64,000 nt of DNA. Origin: Clostridia bacterium. GTDB lineage: Bacteria; Bacillota; Clostridia; TANB77; CAG-465. The DNA lies in the NCBI GenBank assembly GCA_029256705.1, contig JAQSXK010000001.1, positions 297,740-361,739 on the forward strand, written 5' to 3'. This document shows positions 37,825 through 45,913 of the stretch, one piece after another. The notes below the pieces were generated by a model, which was not told where the DNA came from, did not search any database, and was given only the letters and a program-made list of their open reading frames with translations. The translations under genes were made by a program, and so were the position numbers. How positions within the stretch are numbered: the first letter of the stretch is position 1; each line of letters begins with the position of its first letter.

Positions 37825-39192
37825 CTAGTTTCGCTCCCTATATATTATGTTATATGATGAAAATGGTATTTTTTTTAAATCCGGTGTTATTATATGAACA
37901 CATTCCTTTTGCATAGATTTTGTATCAAAGTTATATTTATCTATAAACGAAGAAATACTAATTCTAAATGTATTCTCATTTATATATTCTACTCTTTTGT
38001 TCATATCCCATTTCAAGAAATCTTTTGGTACAAATTTTTTAAAATCATTTAAAAAATTTAATACATTGCAACAACCATTACTGAATATAACATCTTTTCC
38101 TTCTCTTAATGTATCTTCTATCTTAAATACAAAAGTATTATTTATATACGGTAAATATTTCTCTACTATTTCTCCTCTTGTTATAGGAATAAATTTTCCG
38201 TTATTTCTATATAAATATGTAAGAGCCACTCTTTCAGCATTACAAGGAAGTGGCATAAAATCTTCTTTTCTAAGCATTTTTTTAGTTTGCTCTTCTATTT
38301 TATTTATAACATCAGTTAAAGTTGATCTATTTTCTCTACTTACTGTATTACCTTCTTTTCTACCAAAATATGCTACCGGTTGTATATTCACTCCTCTTAT
38401 ACATTTACTATCTAATGCATAAGATATAACTTGTCCAACTTCACTATCATTAATTCCATTTTCAACTGTCATAACTAAAGTTGTAGGTATATTATACTTA
38501 TTAAGCATATCTATACATTTTTGCTTTAATTCAAAATTACTATTATTTCTTATTTTAACATATGTATCTTTGTTAAAAGTATCAAATTGTAAATATATTT
38601 CGAAATTACCTACTAATTTAGACAATTCACAAACAAATTCTTCATCCTCTGCTATTCTTATGCCATTTGTATTAAGCATTACATGTTTAAATCTTTTCTT
38701 TCCTTCTTTAATTATATCTAATATCTCATTATGTAGTGTTGGTTCTCCTCCACTTATTTGTAAAACTTCTGCATTTCCTGATTCTGTTTGTTCTACAAAA
38801 TCCATCATCTCTAATATCTTAGATAATTCCAAATCTACTCCTTTTCCAGAGTTTGCATAACAAGTATGACAATTCATATTACATTTATTAGTTACTTCAA
38901 TCAGCGATATACAACTATGTTGGTCATGCATTTCACACAATCCACAATCATAAGGACACCCTTTTACAACTTTTGTTTGTGTCTTACATTTAGTTCCTGG
39001 TTTATCAAATTTTCTTTTATTCATATAGTACTTTATATCATGTTCTAATAGTTCTTTTTGCTCTCCATGATTAGTACAATACTTCAACAAGTATACTTTA
39101 CCATCATTAAATATAACTTTAGCAGGTATTATTTTTAAACATGTATTACATAAACTATTTGTATATTCGTGATATATATATTCTCTATTCAT
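37825..39192 (-). CDS. Tes/MJ0619-like radical SAM protein (membrane-lipid coupling family)
   Basis: The 455-residue protein has radical SAM cysteines C104, C108 and C111 (CNMNCHTC) and an N-terminal set of extra cysteines: CNTC (15-18), C39 in KYCTNHGE, C69, then GCPYDCGLC (79-86) and C94. The arrangement GCPYDCGLCEMHDQHSC directly before IEVTNKCNMNC is characteristic of the family that includes archaeal tetraether synthase and bacterial membrane-spanning-lipid enzymes. ISGGEPTLH is the SAM-binding GGE motif. It is the first gene of a five-gene operon with an ICMT-like methyltransferase, DUF4395, an Lgt paralogue and a small membrane protein. The substrate is not known. Confidence 0.85.
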   Translation of the reverse strand: MNREYIYHEYTNSLCNTCLKIIPAKVIFNDGKVYLLKYCTNHGEQKELLEHDIKYYMNKRKFDKPGTKCKTQTKVVKGCPYDCGLCEMHDQHSCISLIEVTNKCNMNCHTCYANSGKGVDLELSKILEMMDFVEQTESGNAEVLQISGGEPTLHNEILDIIKEGKKRFKHVMLNTNGIRIAEDEEFVCELSKLVGNFEIYLQFDTFNKDTYVKIRNNSNFELKQKCIDMLNKYNIPTTLVMTVENGINDSEVGQVISYALDSKCIRGVNIQPVAYFGRKEGNTVSRENRSTLTDVINKIEEQTKKMLRKEDFMPLPCNAERVALTYLYRNNGKFIPITRGEIVEKYLPYINNTFVFKIEDTLREGKDVIFSNGCCNVLNFLNDFKKFVPKDFLKWDMNKRVEYINENTFRISISSFIDKYNFDTKSMQKECVHIITPDLKKIPFSSYNIIYRERN

Positions 39193-39238
39193 CTTTTTGC
39201 CCCTTACTTAATCTATTATCATTTGATTTATTAACTTG

Positions 39239-39267
39239 ATTTTACTATATATAGATTATTTTGTCAA
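39239..39267 (-). promoter_or_regulatory. Promoter of the Tes-like operon
   Basis: TTGACA (39267-39262), 17 bases, TAAAAT (39244-39239) on the minus strand, about 45 bases before the radical SAM start. Confidence 0.75.
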
Positions 39268-39314
39268 TATATGTCATACAATTTAATTAACATATTCAAT
39301 TTTAAATAAAAATA

Positions 39315-39343
39315 AACCCACCAAATATATTATTTGATGAGTT
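39315..39343 (-). terminator. Terminator of the 66-aa gene
   Basis: AACTCATCAAAT pairs with ATTTGGTGGGTT on the minus strand with wobbles, followed by TATTTTTATTT. Confidence 0.75.
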
Positions 39344-39368
39344 AAAGATTTTATTTGTTTATTATTTT

Positions 39369-39569
39369 TTATTGCTTCCGTTTCATAGAGATTTTTGCAC
39401 TAGCTGTAGTATCAGTAATTTTTTTTTCAATGTTTGTTATATCCCACACGCTAGCATGAAGTTCAACAACTGCATTTATCTTGAATTCAAGATGTTCTTC
39501 AAGTGCCTTTTTATTAGCATAATCTTTTAAATTGTATACAGGTGTATCAAAAACATTATTATTTTCCAT
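39369..39569 (-). CDS. Small orphan protein (66 aa)
   Basis: This 66-residue soluble protein matches nothing I recognise. It has a polar N-terminus (MENNNVFDTPVYNL), a middle helix and a basic C-terminus (KISMKRKQ). Its gene has a strong promoter, a GAGGAGG RBS and a terminator, so it is credible despite its size. One CGG codon is near the end. It follows, in the same direction, a coiled-coil orphan gene. Confidence 0.6.
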   Translation of the reverse strand: MENNNVFDTPVYNLKDYANKKALEEHLEFKINAVVELHASVWDITNIEKKITDTTASAKISMKRKQ

Positions 39570-39596
39570 AATATTTCCTCCTCTAAAATAAAATTT

Positions 39597-39622
39597 GGAG
39601 GCTTATGCCTCCGAAATTTCGG
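39597..39622 (-). promoter_or_regulatory. GC-rich leader hairpin before the 66-aa gene
   Basis: GGAGGC-TTAT-GCCTCC (39597-39612) is a perfect stem-loop, and CCGAAATTTCGG (39611-39622) is an overlapping 12-base palindrome. Together they could form alternative structures. Either GCCTCC arm can pair with the downstream RBS GAGGAGG. Confidence 0.55.
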
Positions 39623-39648
39623 ATAGCATAAAATTTACTATCTAACTA

Positions 39649-39677
39649 ATTATACCATATTATGTAAACAAAATCAA
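39649..39677 (-). promoter_or_regulatory. Extended -10 promoter of the 66-aa gene
   Basis: TTGATT (39677-39672), 17-base spacer ending TGG, TATAAT (39654-39649) on the minus strand. The -35 box is inside the terminator stem of the preceding gene. Confidence 0.75.
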
Positions 39678-39710
39678 TAGTTTAGTGTTATTAAACTATT
39701 GATTTTGTTT
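39666..39710 (-). terminator. 19-bp perfect hairpin after the coiled-coil gene
   Basis: AAACAAAATCAATAGTTTA (39666-39684) and its exact complement (39692-39710) flank a 7-base loop. The arm ends in TTTTGTTT on the minus strand. Confidence 0.8.
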
Positions 39711-39711
39711 A

Positions 39712-40710
39712 TTATTTTGTTCTATCGTCTATTTCAACACTTCTTGTACTGCTGACCGTTATTTCAGTTACATCAGTAACTACAGATTGTTTTAGCTCGT
39801 CCCTTATTCCTTTTCTTTCACTTGTATCCACTTTTTCTTTATTAGAGGACTCAACTAATTGTTTAGGTTTATTTCCTTTAAACCTTGATGCTATTTTTTG
39901 ACCCAAACTTTTCCAAAAACCTTTATTTTCAAGTTCATTAATTTTTGTATCTTTGTCTTTATTATCTTTTATTAATTCATCATTTTCAATTTGTTTTGTT
40001 TCGTTTGACTCTCTTATATTTTTATTTTCTTCTTTTAACTGTGAAATTTCAGTTTTTTGACTTTTAATTTCCTTTGACATTTTTTCTACTTCAGACTTAT
40101 ATTTTTTTATTTCATCGTTTAAATTTTTAACTGGTTGAAGTTTTCCAAAATCACCATCATATCCTAACTCCTCAAGTGCATCTATAACACTTTTAGGATC
40201 TTTATCATTAGAAGATTTATCTAAAAGTATTTTAATAGCAATTTCATCAACTTGTTTTGAAAGTGATGAATTATTACTGGCCCTTGAATAACTTTCCTCT
40301 GCTTTTAAAATATCATTAGTATAATCTATACCACTAGTATTGTGGTGTATAGAGTTGTAATTTAAATTTTTAATTACTTCTTTTTTTGATTCAATATCTT
40401 TTTGAATATCAACTTTGGTCTTTAAATATTTATCTACGTCTTTTTCATCAATATTTAATCCATTTTCATTGATAGCATTCAAAATTTCTTCTTTATCTTT
40501 ATTTGAAAATGCTTTTGACACTGATTCTTTTATATCACCTAAATAAGAAAGTAATTCTTTTTTCTTCCTATACATTTTTTGACTTTCTTCATAAATACTT
40601 ATATCTTTTAAATATTTATCCCATTCTTGACTTTCTTCAAAAAGTGGCCTTACAGAATCAGGTTTTATTGGTTCTTTTGGTTGTTTAAGATCTTCTAATT
40701 TAGTTATCAT
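39712..40710 (-). CDS. Coiled-coil orphan protein
   Basis: The 332-residue protein has no signal or membrane segment and no family that I recognise. About residues 200-270 form a strong coiled coil (EIKKYKSEVEKMSKEIKS, SQLKEENKNIRESNETKQ). A short conserved-looking motif GFWKSLGQKIASRFKGNKP follows, and the C-terminus is Thr/Val/Ser-rich. The frame is open to a GTG at 40719, but TAGGAG 8 bases before ATG 40710 decides the start. Confidence 0.65.
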   Translation of the reverse strand: MITKLEDLKQPKEPIKPDSVRPLFEESQEWDKYLKDISIYEESQKMYRKKKELLSYLGDIKESVSKAFSNKDKEEILNAINENGLNIDEKDVDKYLKTKVDIQKDIESKKEVIKNLNYNSIHHNTSGIDYTNDILKAEESYSRASNNSSLSKQVDEIAIKILLDKSSNDKDPKSVIDALEELGYDGDFGKLQPVKNLNDEIKKYKSEVEKMSKEIKSQKTEISQLKEENKNIRESNETKQIENDELIKDNKDKDTKINELENKGFWKSLGQKIASRFKGNKPKQLVESSNKEKVDTSERKGIRDELKQSVVTDVTEITVSSTRSVEIDDRTK

Positions 40711-40760
40711 TTGAATCACTCCTATACAATACTAACTTTTACCAAATATTGCTTTTTTTC

Positions 40761-40789
40761 ATTATATCATAAGTTAAATTTTTTTTCAA
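40761..40789 (-). promoter_or_regulatory. Promoter of the coiled-coil orphan gene
   Basis: TTGAAA (40789-40784), 17 bases, TATAAT (40766-40761) on the minus strand. Confidence 0.75.
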
Positions 40790-40799
40790 TCATATAATA

Positions 40800-42275
40800 T
40801 TATTTTATTCCAAGCATTCTTTTGGCTATCTTTAAATCTGATTCATATGGAACAAAAGTACCTTTTACTTTTTGATAATCTTCTTCACCTTTAGCTAGTA
40901 AAACTATAACATCGCCTTCTTTGGCATTTTTTATGGCTTTTTCAACTGCTTCAGTTCTATCTTCAATCACTTCATACTCTGTTTCTTTCCTTATATATGT
41001 AGATATATCCCTACATATATCTTGAATAGTTTCAAATTGGGGATCTTCAGCAGTTAAGTATATATAGTCTGAATTATTTCCAACAATTGTTCCAAAATCT
41101 TGACGTCTCTTATATGCTTTACCTCCAGGACCACCACCTAACGATACAACTCTTCTTCCTGGATAATCTAATTTTATAGATTCATATAACTTAGTGAAAC
41201 TTAATTTATTATGTGCATAGTCTACTATTACTGTTATTCCATTATTATTAAATACGTTCATTCTACCTTGAACCTCAGTTTTCAGTAGACCTTTTCTAAT
41301 GCTTTCATCATCTACACCCAAAGTTTTTGCCATAGTAATTGCAGCTACTGCGTTCTCTATATTAAATCTTCCTTGCATAGTTATTTTAAAATTATTTGAA
41401 TAACCTAATTTATCATTTTTAATATCAAAAGAAAAACCAGGTTCTTCTTTTTTTATGTTAGTATAATAATAATCTGCATTATTATCCGATCCATATAAAG
41501 TTACGTTTTTACCTTTACATTCATTCATAACTACTTTAAATTGATCTGTGTCAGCATTTATAACTAGATTATCACAATTTTTCAAAAGTTCCAATTTACA
41601 ATTAAAGTAATCTTCAAAATTAGGATGCTCTGCATCACTAATATGATCTTCAGATATATTTAAAAACATACCATTATTAAAATGTACACCATAAACTCTA
41701 TCTGTTTTATATGCTTGAGAAGTTACTTCCATTGTTAAATATTTTATATTACTAGAAACAGTTTCATAAAAAAACTTTTGTAAATCTAACGGTTCTGGTG
41801 TAGTAAGATGTGATTCTTCTTCTCTTACACCTGTGTACGTTTCAACAGTAGATATAACAGCTGTTTTAGAACTAACATATTCGTTTAATATATTTCTTAA
41901 AAAATATGTAACTGTTGTTTTTCCTTTTGTACCTGTTATTCCAATGGTCTCTAATTTATTAAAAGAACGATTATAAAATTCAAGTGCAATAGAGGCCATT
42001 GCTCTCCTTATATCACTTACTATAAAATATGAAACACTAGGTATATCATATTTTACTTCTGAAATATATATATTAGTCCCCTTTTCTATTGCTTGCATTA
42101 AATATTCTTGCTTGTAGTTTTTTCCTTTACAAAAAAACAGAGTATTTTCTTTTATGTCTCTTGAATCATAGGATATATAATTAATTTTACTAGCGCTTAC
42201 TTGTTTACTTTCTAGAAGTATGCCCTCTTCTTTTAATATTTCAAATACTTTAGAAAATTTCATTTCTAAATCCAT
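40800..42275 (-). CDS. MurE-like Mur ligase (UDP-MurNAc-tripeptide synthetase family)
   Basis: The 491-residue protein has all three Mur ligase domains: N-terminal UDP-substrate domain (INYISYDSRDIKENTLFFCKG), ATP-binding domain with GTKGKTTVTYFLRN (about residue 113) and TTPEPLDLQKFF, and a C-terminal domain. Where MurE carries DNPR (diaminopimelate) or DDPN/DNPA (lysine), this has EDPQFE (about 409), so the amino acid added is uncertain and it may be a paralogue. ATG 42275, one base after the ureohydrolase stop, has GGGAG at proper distance; an ATG nine bases upstream touches the RBS. Confidence 0.82.
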   Translation of the reverse strand: MDLEMKFSKVFEILKEEGILLESKQVSASKINYISYDSRDIKENTLFFCKGKNYKQEYLMQAIEKGTNIYISEVKYDIPSVSYFIVSDIRRAMASIALEFYNRSFNKLETIGITGTKGKTTVTYFLRNILNEYVSSKTAVISTVETYTGVREEESHLTTPEPLDLQKFFYETVSSNIKYLTMEVTSQAYKTDRVYGVHFNNGMFLNISEDHISDAEHPNFEDYFNCKLELLKNCDNLVINADTDQFKVVMNECKGKNVTLYGSDNNADYYYTNIKKEEPGFSFDIKNDKLGYSNNFKITMQGRFNIENAVAAITMAKTLGVDDESIRKGLLKTEVQGRMNVFNNNGITVIVDYAHNKLSFTKLYESIKLDYPGRRVVSLGGGPGGKAYKRRQDFGTIVGNNSDYIYLTAEDPQFETIQDICRDISTYIRKETEYEVIEDRTEAVEKAIKNAKEGDVIVLLAKGEEDYQKVKGTFVPYESDLKIAKRMLGIK

Positions 42276-42276
42276 A

Positions 42277-43233
42277 TTATTCATCTCCCTTATTTAAACC
42301 AATAGCTAAGAAATTATATAGTATTTCCCATGCTATAAAGCTAGTAATTCCACTTGCATCTTGCAGAGGATTAAGTTCTACTTCATCAAAACCTACAACA
42401 TTAATTTCTTTAAGCCCACGGATTACATCTAAAACCTTCATTATTTTTAGACCGTTATATTTTGGTGTTCCAACACCTTCACTATACGCAGCTTCTAAAG
42501 AATCCATATCGAATGTAACATATACACCATCACAATCAGCAAATTTCTCTTTTAAAAATTCTAATACTTTACTACTTTCTTGATTATTAAATTCATTTGA
42601 TGTTATAACAGTTATTCCCTGTTCAACACTAAAATCATGCCATACCCTATTTACTATACCACGTAGTCCAATGGTTACCATATTATGCCCGTCCAAATGG
42701 CCTTCTATTATTAATTTAGTAAATTGATTAGAATGACATATTCTTGGTAAAAATTCTGTATCTGGCTCAGTATCGTTATGTGCATCAAATTGTAACAAAC
42801 CTAGTTTTTTATAATTTCCACCTTTTTTTACTCCAATATATCCGCCATATGTTATAGAGTGATCTCCACCTATCATAACAGGAAAAGTTTTTTCTCTCAT
42901 AATAGCAGCTACTCTGATTAATTCTTGTAATGTTTCTTCTTGATTTCCTTGTCTTACATTTAAATCTCCTAAATCACATATATCTAATTTATTTGTTTTA
43001 ACATATCTTCTATTATCATAATCATAACATTCCATACCATCAATTCTTTTCCACATAGAATGCTCTCTTACAGCTCTAGGTGCATATTGCATACCCAATC
43101 TATATGATGCTCCCATTTCGTCAGGAACTCCTAAAACAGATACTTCATATTTATCTATTTGATTTAGTGATACATGATCACTTCCTACAAATGTAGCTAT
43201 TCCAAAATGTTTTAATTCTTCTCTTTCTTTCAC
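42277..43233 (-). CDS. Ureohydrolase (arginase/agmatinase/formiminoglutamase family)
   Basis: The 318-residue enzyme has the binuclear manganese motifs: IGGDHSITYGG (about residue 123), QFDAHNDTEPD (about 146) and TFDMDSLEAAYSEGVGTP, the last replacing the usual DxDxxDP segment. The family hydrolyses guanidino or formimino compounds to urea or formamide. The substrate is undecided from sequence. Start is GTG 43233 with GAGG upstream. It is translationally coupled to the MurE-like ligase. Confidence 0.85.
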   Translation of the reverse strand: MKEREELKHFGIATFVGSDHVSLNQIDKYEVSVLGVPDEMGASYRLGMQYAPRAVREHSMWKRIDGMECYDYDNRRYVKTNKLDICDLGDLNVRQGNQEETLQELIRVAAIMREKTFPVMIGGDHSITYGGYIGVKKGGNYKKLGLLQFDAHNDTEPDTEFLPRICHSNQFTKLIIEGHLDGHNMVTIGLRGIVNRVWHDFSVEQGITVITSNEFNNQESSKVLEFLKEKFADCDGVYVTFDMDSLEAAYSEGVGTPKYNGLKIMKVLDVIRGLKEINVVGFDEVELNPLQDASGITSFIAWEILYNFLAIGLNKGDE

Positions 43234-43258
43234 AATTGTTACCTCATTTCCTCATAGT

Positions 43259-43287
43259 ATTATATCATATATTAAAATGGTATTCAA
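43259..43287 (-). promoter_or_regulatory. Promoter of the ureohydrolase/Mur-ligase pair
   Basis: TTGAAT (43287-43282), 17 bases, TATAAT (43264-43259) on the minus strand. Confidence 0.7.
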
Positions 43288-43362
43288 TAAAAATAATAAA
43301 CTTTTTACATTTAAATATGTGCGGTAAATATTTGTATTCATATAGATTTTTGTAAGCACAAA

Positions 43363-43400
43363 AAGATAAAAAGGTGTTTGTAAGATCACCTTTTTATCTT
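43363..43400 (-). terminator. Terminator of the beta-propeller gene
   Basis: AAGATAAAAAGGTG and CACCTTTTTATCTT form a 14-base stem with a 10-base loop; TTTTTGTG follows on the minus strand. Confidence 0.85.
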
Positions 43401-43407
43401 AATTTTA

Positions 43408-45288
43408 TTATTTTAGATTTAGACTATAAAGTTCTTTTAAAGAATTTAAATCATTTGCTTTAATTTTACTTTCCGAAACAGTATAAAGAATATCATTTAT
43501 ATATATGCCTCTTTTAATATTATTTAAATAATCATATGAGTAATTTTTATTTTTTTCATCATAATGTGTTATTCTACTTTTTTCTGTGAAACCATTTTTT
43601 AAATCTATATTATATACTATTAATCCTTGAAAACGATTTGTAGAGTTAGGTAATAAAACTTCACTTCTTGTATCACTTGTTTGTATAGATACATCATTAC
43701 CATATACATCTATTGGAAAAGCTAATAGATTTTTTTCTTTTGAAAACAGGAATGATTTATGGTTATATAAAACATCTGAATATGTGTTTTTATTTCCAAT
43801 CTTCATTGAAAATTGTTGAACAGGATTATTTACATCTGTAACATCAAATATAGCCATCTTCATACCATTAATAATGTATCTTGTATTTATTATCTTACCA
43901 GTTTTATCCTTATCATATACTTCAGTGGTATCTTGACCAATCCCAATTATATGATTTTCATCATATTCATGTAAATATGAACTATATCCAGGTATTTTTA
44001 ATTCACCCAATATCTTAGGATTTACGGGGTCTTTCAAATCTATTACAAATAGTGGATCAACAGTTTTAAATGTTACAACATAAGCCCTATCTTTAATAAA
44101 TCTAGTTGAATATATTTTTTCACCTTGTGCAATTCCAGTTATTTTTCCAATTACATTCATATTTTTATCTAATATATATAAGGAATTATCTTTACTATTA
44201 TTTAATGTAACTCTAAAATATCCTCTATATTCATCCATTGAAAATTGATTAAGTGTGGTACCTTTGAGCTCAGCTCTAGCTATAAACTCAATTTTATCAT
44301 TCTTTATGCTAAACTTGTATATACTAGTTGAAGATATATATTCATCATCAATAATAAACGTTCTATTATTACTTCCAGTTATCGCAGTAATATATAAATT
44401 TTCTAACGACATATATACATTCTGTGCAGAGGATAAATAAGAAGTAACATCTGCATTAATTGAGGCGTTCGAAAGATCAATTACACCAATCATTGTATAT
44501 GTACTGCAATTAGTACCTGGAAAATAAAATATTTCATCATAATCTATAATTTTCTCTACATTGTCTATTTTATACATCGGTCTAATATCTACAGATTCAT
44601 TATTTACTACATACTTATTAGTAATTACATATACAGAATCCCCTACTTTTCTTGAAGTCAAATAATTTCCATCTATTTCTACTGTCTTAAGTTTTACTAC
44701 ATTTTTTACATCGGATATATCATAAACATTTACTATAGTAACGTTTGAATTATAATAAGGCATTATGCTTCTCATATCTTTTGTTCCATCATATGTATTA
44801 TATTCAACTTTTCTGCATATCACAGTTAGATGTTTACCATCTAGCATCATTTCAATTGGATTCACTTTTTCATCTTTGAATAGAGTAGTTACAATATTAT
44901 TTCCTTCTAAGGTAACATCGGTAATCAGCAATCTGTTTTGAGATATGCTATAAATATATTTACCATCAGTTTTAACTAAATCTGCCTCATCAACACCTTG
45001 AACTTGTATATTTGTATTTGAATAATCTGTATTTGGGGCAGTCGGTGACATTATTGCTTTACCAAATTCTGCTGAATTTACTAAATCATCTGTCATGTAA
45101 TATTGGTTATATTTATTTAGCAAAGAAATAAGTTTTTCTTTTGTATTTACAACTGGTAATTTTCCTGCGTTTAGCTCTTCGTTACCTATTTCAGTGATAT
45201 TATAATTTAACTGTACTATAACAAATAATGTGACAATTAATATAATAAATATAATACTAATCATAATAATTGATAATCTTTTTTTCAC
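43408..45288 (-). CDS. Membrane-anchored beta-propeller protein (Beta_propel, PF09826-like)
   Basis: The 626-residue protein has an N-terminal membrane anchor (about residues 5-25) and an extracytoplasmic propeller. The segment IQVQGVDEADLVKTDGKYIY (about residues 95-115) is the signature of the secreted Beta_propel family, and repeated blades such as SRKVGDSVYVITNKYVV and LLITDV follow. Function in the family is unknown. Upstream in-frame codons exist, but AGGAGG lies at the right distance from GTG 45288, which is taken as start. Confidence 0.85.
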   Translation of the reverse strand: MKKRLSIIMISIIFIILIVTLFVIVQLNYNITEIGNEELNAGKLPVVNTKEKLISLLNKYNQYYMTDDLVNSAEFGKAIMSPTAPNTDYSNTNIQVQGVDEADLVKTDGKYIYSISQNRLLITDVTLEGNNIVTTLFKDEKVNPIEMMLDGKHLTVICRKVEYNTYDGTKDMRSIMPYYNSNVTIVNVYDISDVKNVVKLKTVEIDGNYLTSRKVGDSVYVITNKYVVNNESVDIRPMYKIDNVEKIIDYDEIFYFPGTNCSTYTMIGVIDLSNASINADVTSYLSSAQNVYMSLENLYITAITGSNNRTFIIDDEYISSTSIYKFSIKNDKIEFIARAELKGTTLNQFSMDEYRGYFRVTLNNSKDNSLYILDKNMNVIGKITGIAQGEKIYSTRFIKDRAYVVTFKTVDPLFVIDLKDPVNPKILGELKIPGYSSYLHEYDENHIIGIGQDTTEVYDKDKTGKIINTRYIINGMKMAIFDVTDVNNPVQQFSMKIGNKNTYSDVLYNHKSFLFSKEKNLLAFPIDVYGNDVSIQTSDTRSEVLLPNSTNRFQGLIVYNIDLKNGFTEKSRITHYDEKNKNYSYDYLNNIKRGIYINDILYTVSESKIKANDLNSLKELYSLNLK

Positions 45289-45316
45289 TAAAATCTCCTC
45301 CTCTAGATATACCAAT

Positions 45317-45345
45317 ATTTTACAATGTTTTTATAAATAAGTCAA
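45317..45345 (-). promoter_or_regulatory. Promoter of the beta-propeller gene
   Basis: TTGACT (45345-45340), 17 bases, TAAAAT (45322-45317) on the minus strand. Confidence 0.7.
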
Positions 45346-45416
45346 CACTATTTCTTAACATTTATATACTATATGTAAAATATAGTTGACCAAATAAATT
45401 TTTCAATATAATAAAT

Positions 45417-45450
45417 AAGTAATAGTCGACTAATATTACGACTATTACTT
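45417..45450 (-). terminator. Terminator after the 138-aa membrane-anchored protein gene
   Basis: AAGTAATAGTCG and CGACTATTACTT are perfect 12-base arms with a 10-base loop. ATTTATTA follows on the minus strand, so efficiency may be moderate. Confidence 0.65.
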
Positions 45451-45455
45451 ATAAT

Positions 45456-45872
45456 CTATTCTATCAAAAATTGTACATCATATACATTTACATATGCTTT
45501 ATCAAATTCTATATTTACTATTAGCTTACCGTCCTTTGCAATTACTATATTACTTTTTGTTTCTTGTGATATAATAATATTATTAGAATCTAAAAGTTGA
45601 AATATTATTCTTTTTGAAGTAAATATTTTATTATTATTATTCTTTAATTCAACTTTTAGTTTTGTTTTACTATTAACTGTTACTATATTACAATTCATAA
45701 AAGTAATGCCCTCTAATACTTTATCCTCTTTTAATAATGGACTTTCATTCAACACCAAATCAGATTTAGGGATTATCCTATCATTATTTTTATCTTTATT
45801 ATTTAATGTAAACACAAATATTAATATTGTAATTATAACAATTAAAAAAATAATTATATATATTTTTTTCAT
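45456..45872 (-). CDS. Membrane-anchored protein with an FxLYD-like beta domain
   Basis: The 138-residue protein has one N-terminal membrane segment (residues 3-23), no lipobox cysteine, a polar linker, and a C-terminal beta-rich domain (VKLKVELKNNNNK..., ending VYVNVYDVQFLIE-like). That domain resembles FxLYD/DUF-type extracellular beta sandwiches. Function is unknown. AAGGAG precedes the start. It follows the RCC1-repeat gene after 41 bases in the same direction. Confidence 0.6.
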   Translation of the reverse strand: MKKIYIIIFLIVIITILIFVFTLNNKDKNNDRIIPKSDLVLNESPLLKEDKVLEGITFMNCNIVTVNSKTKLKVELKNNNNKIFTSKRIIFQLLDSNNIIISQETKSNIVIAKDGKLIVNIEFDKAYVNVYDVQFLIE

Positions 45873-45913
45873 ACTTTTCTCCTTTTAATCAAATCAATTA
45901 ATATAATATATTT

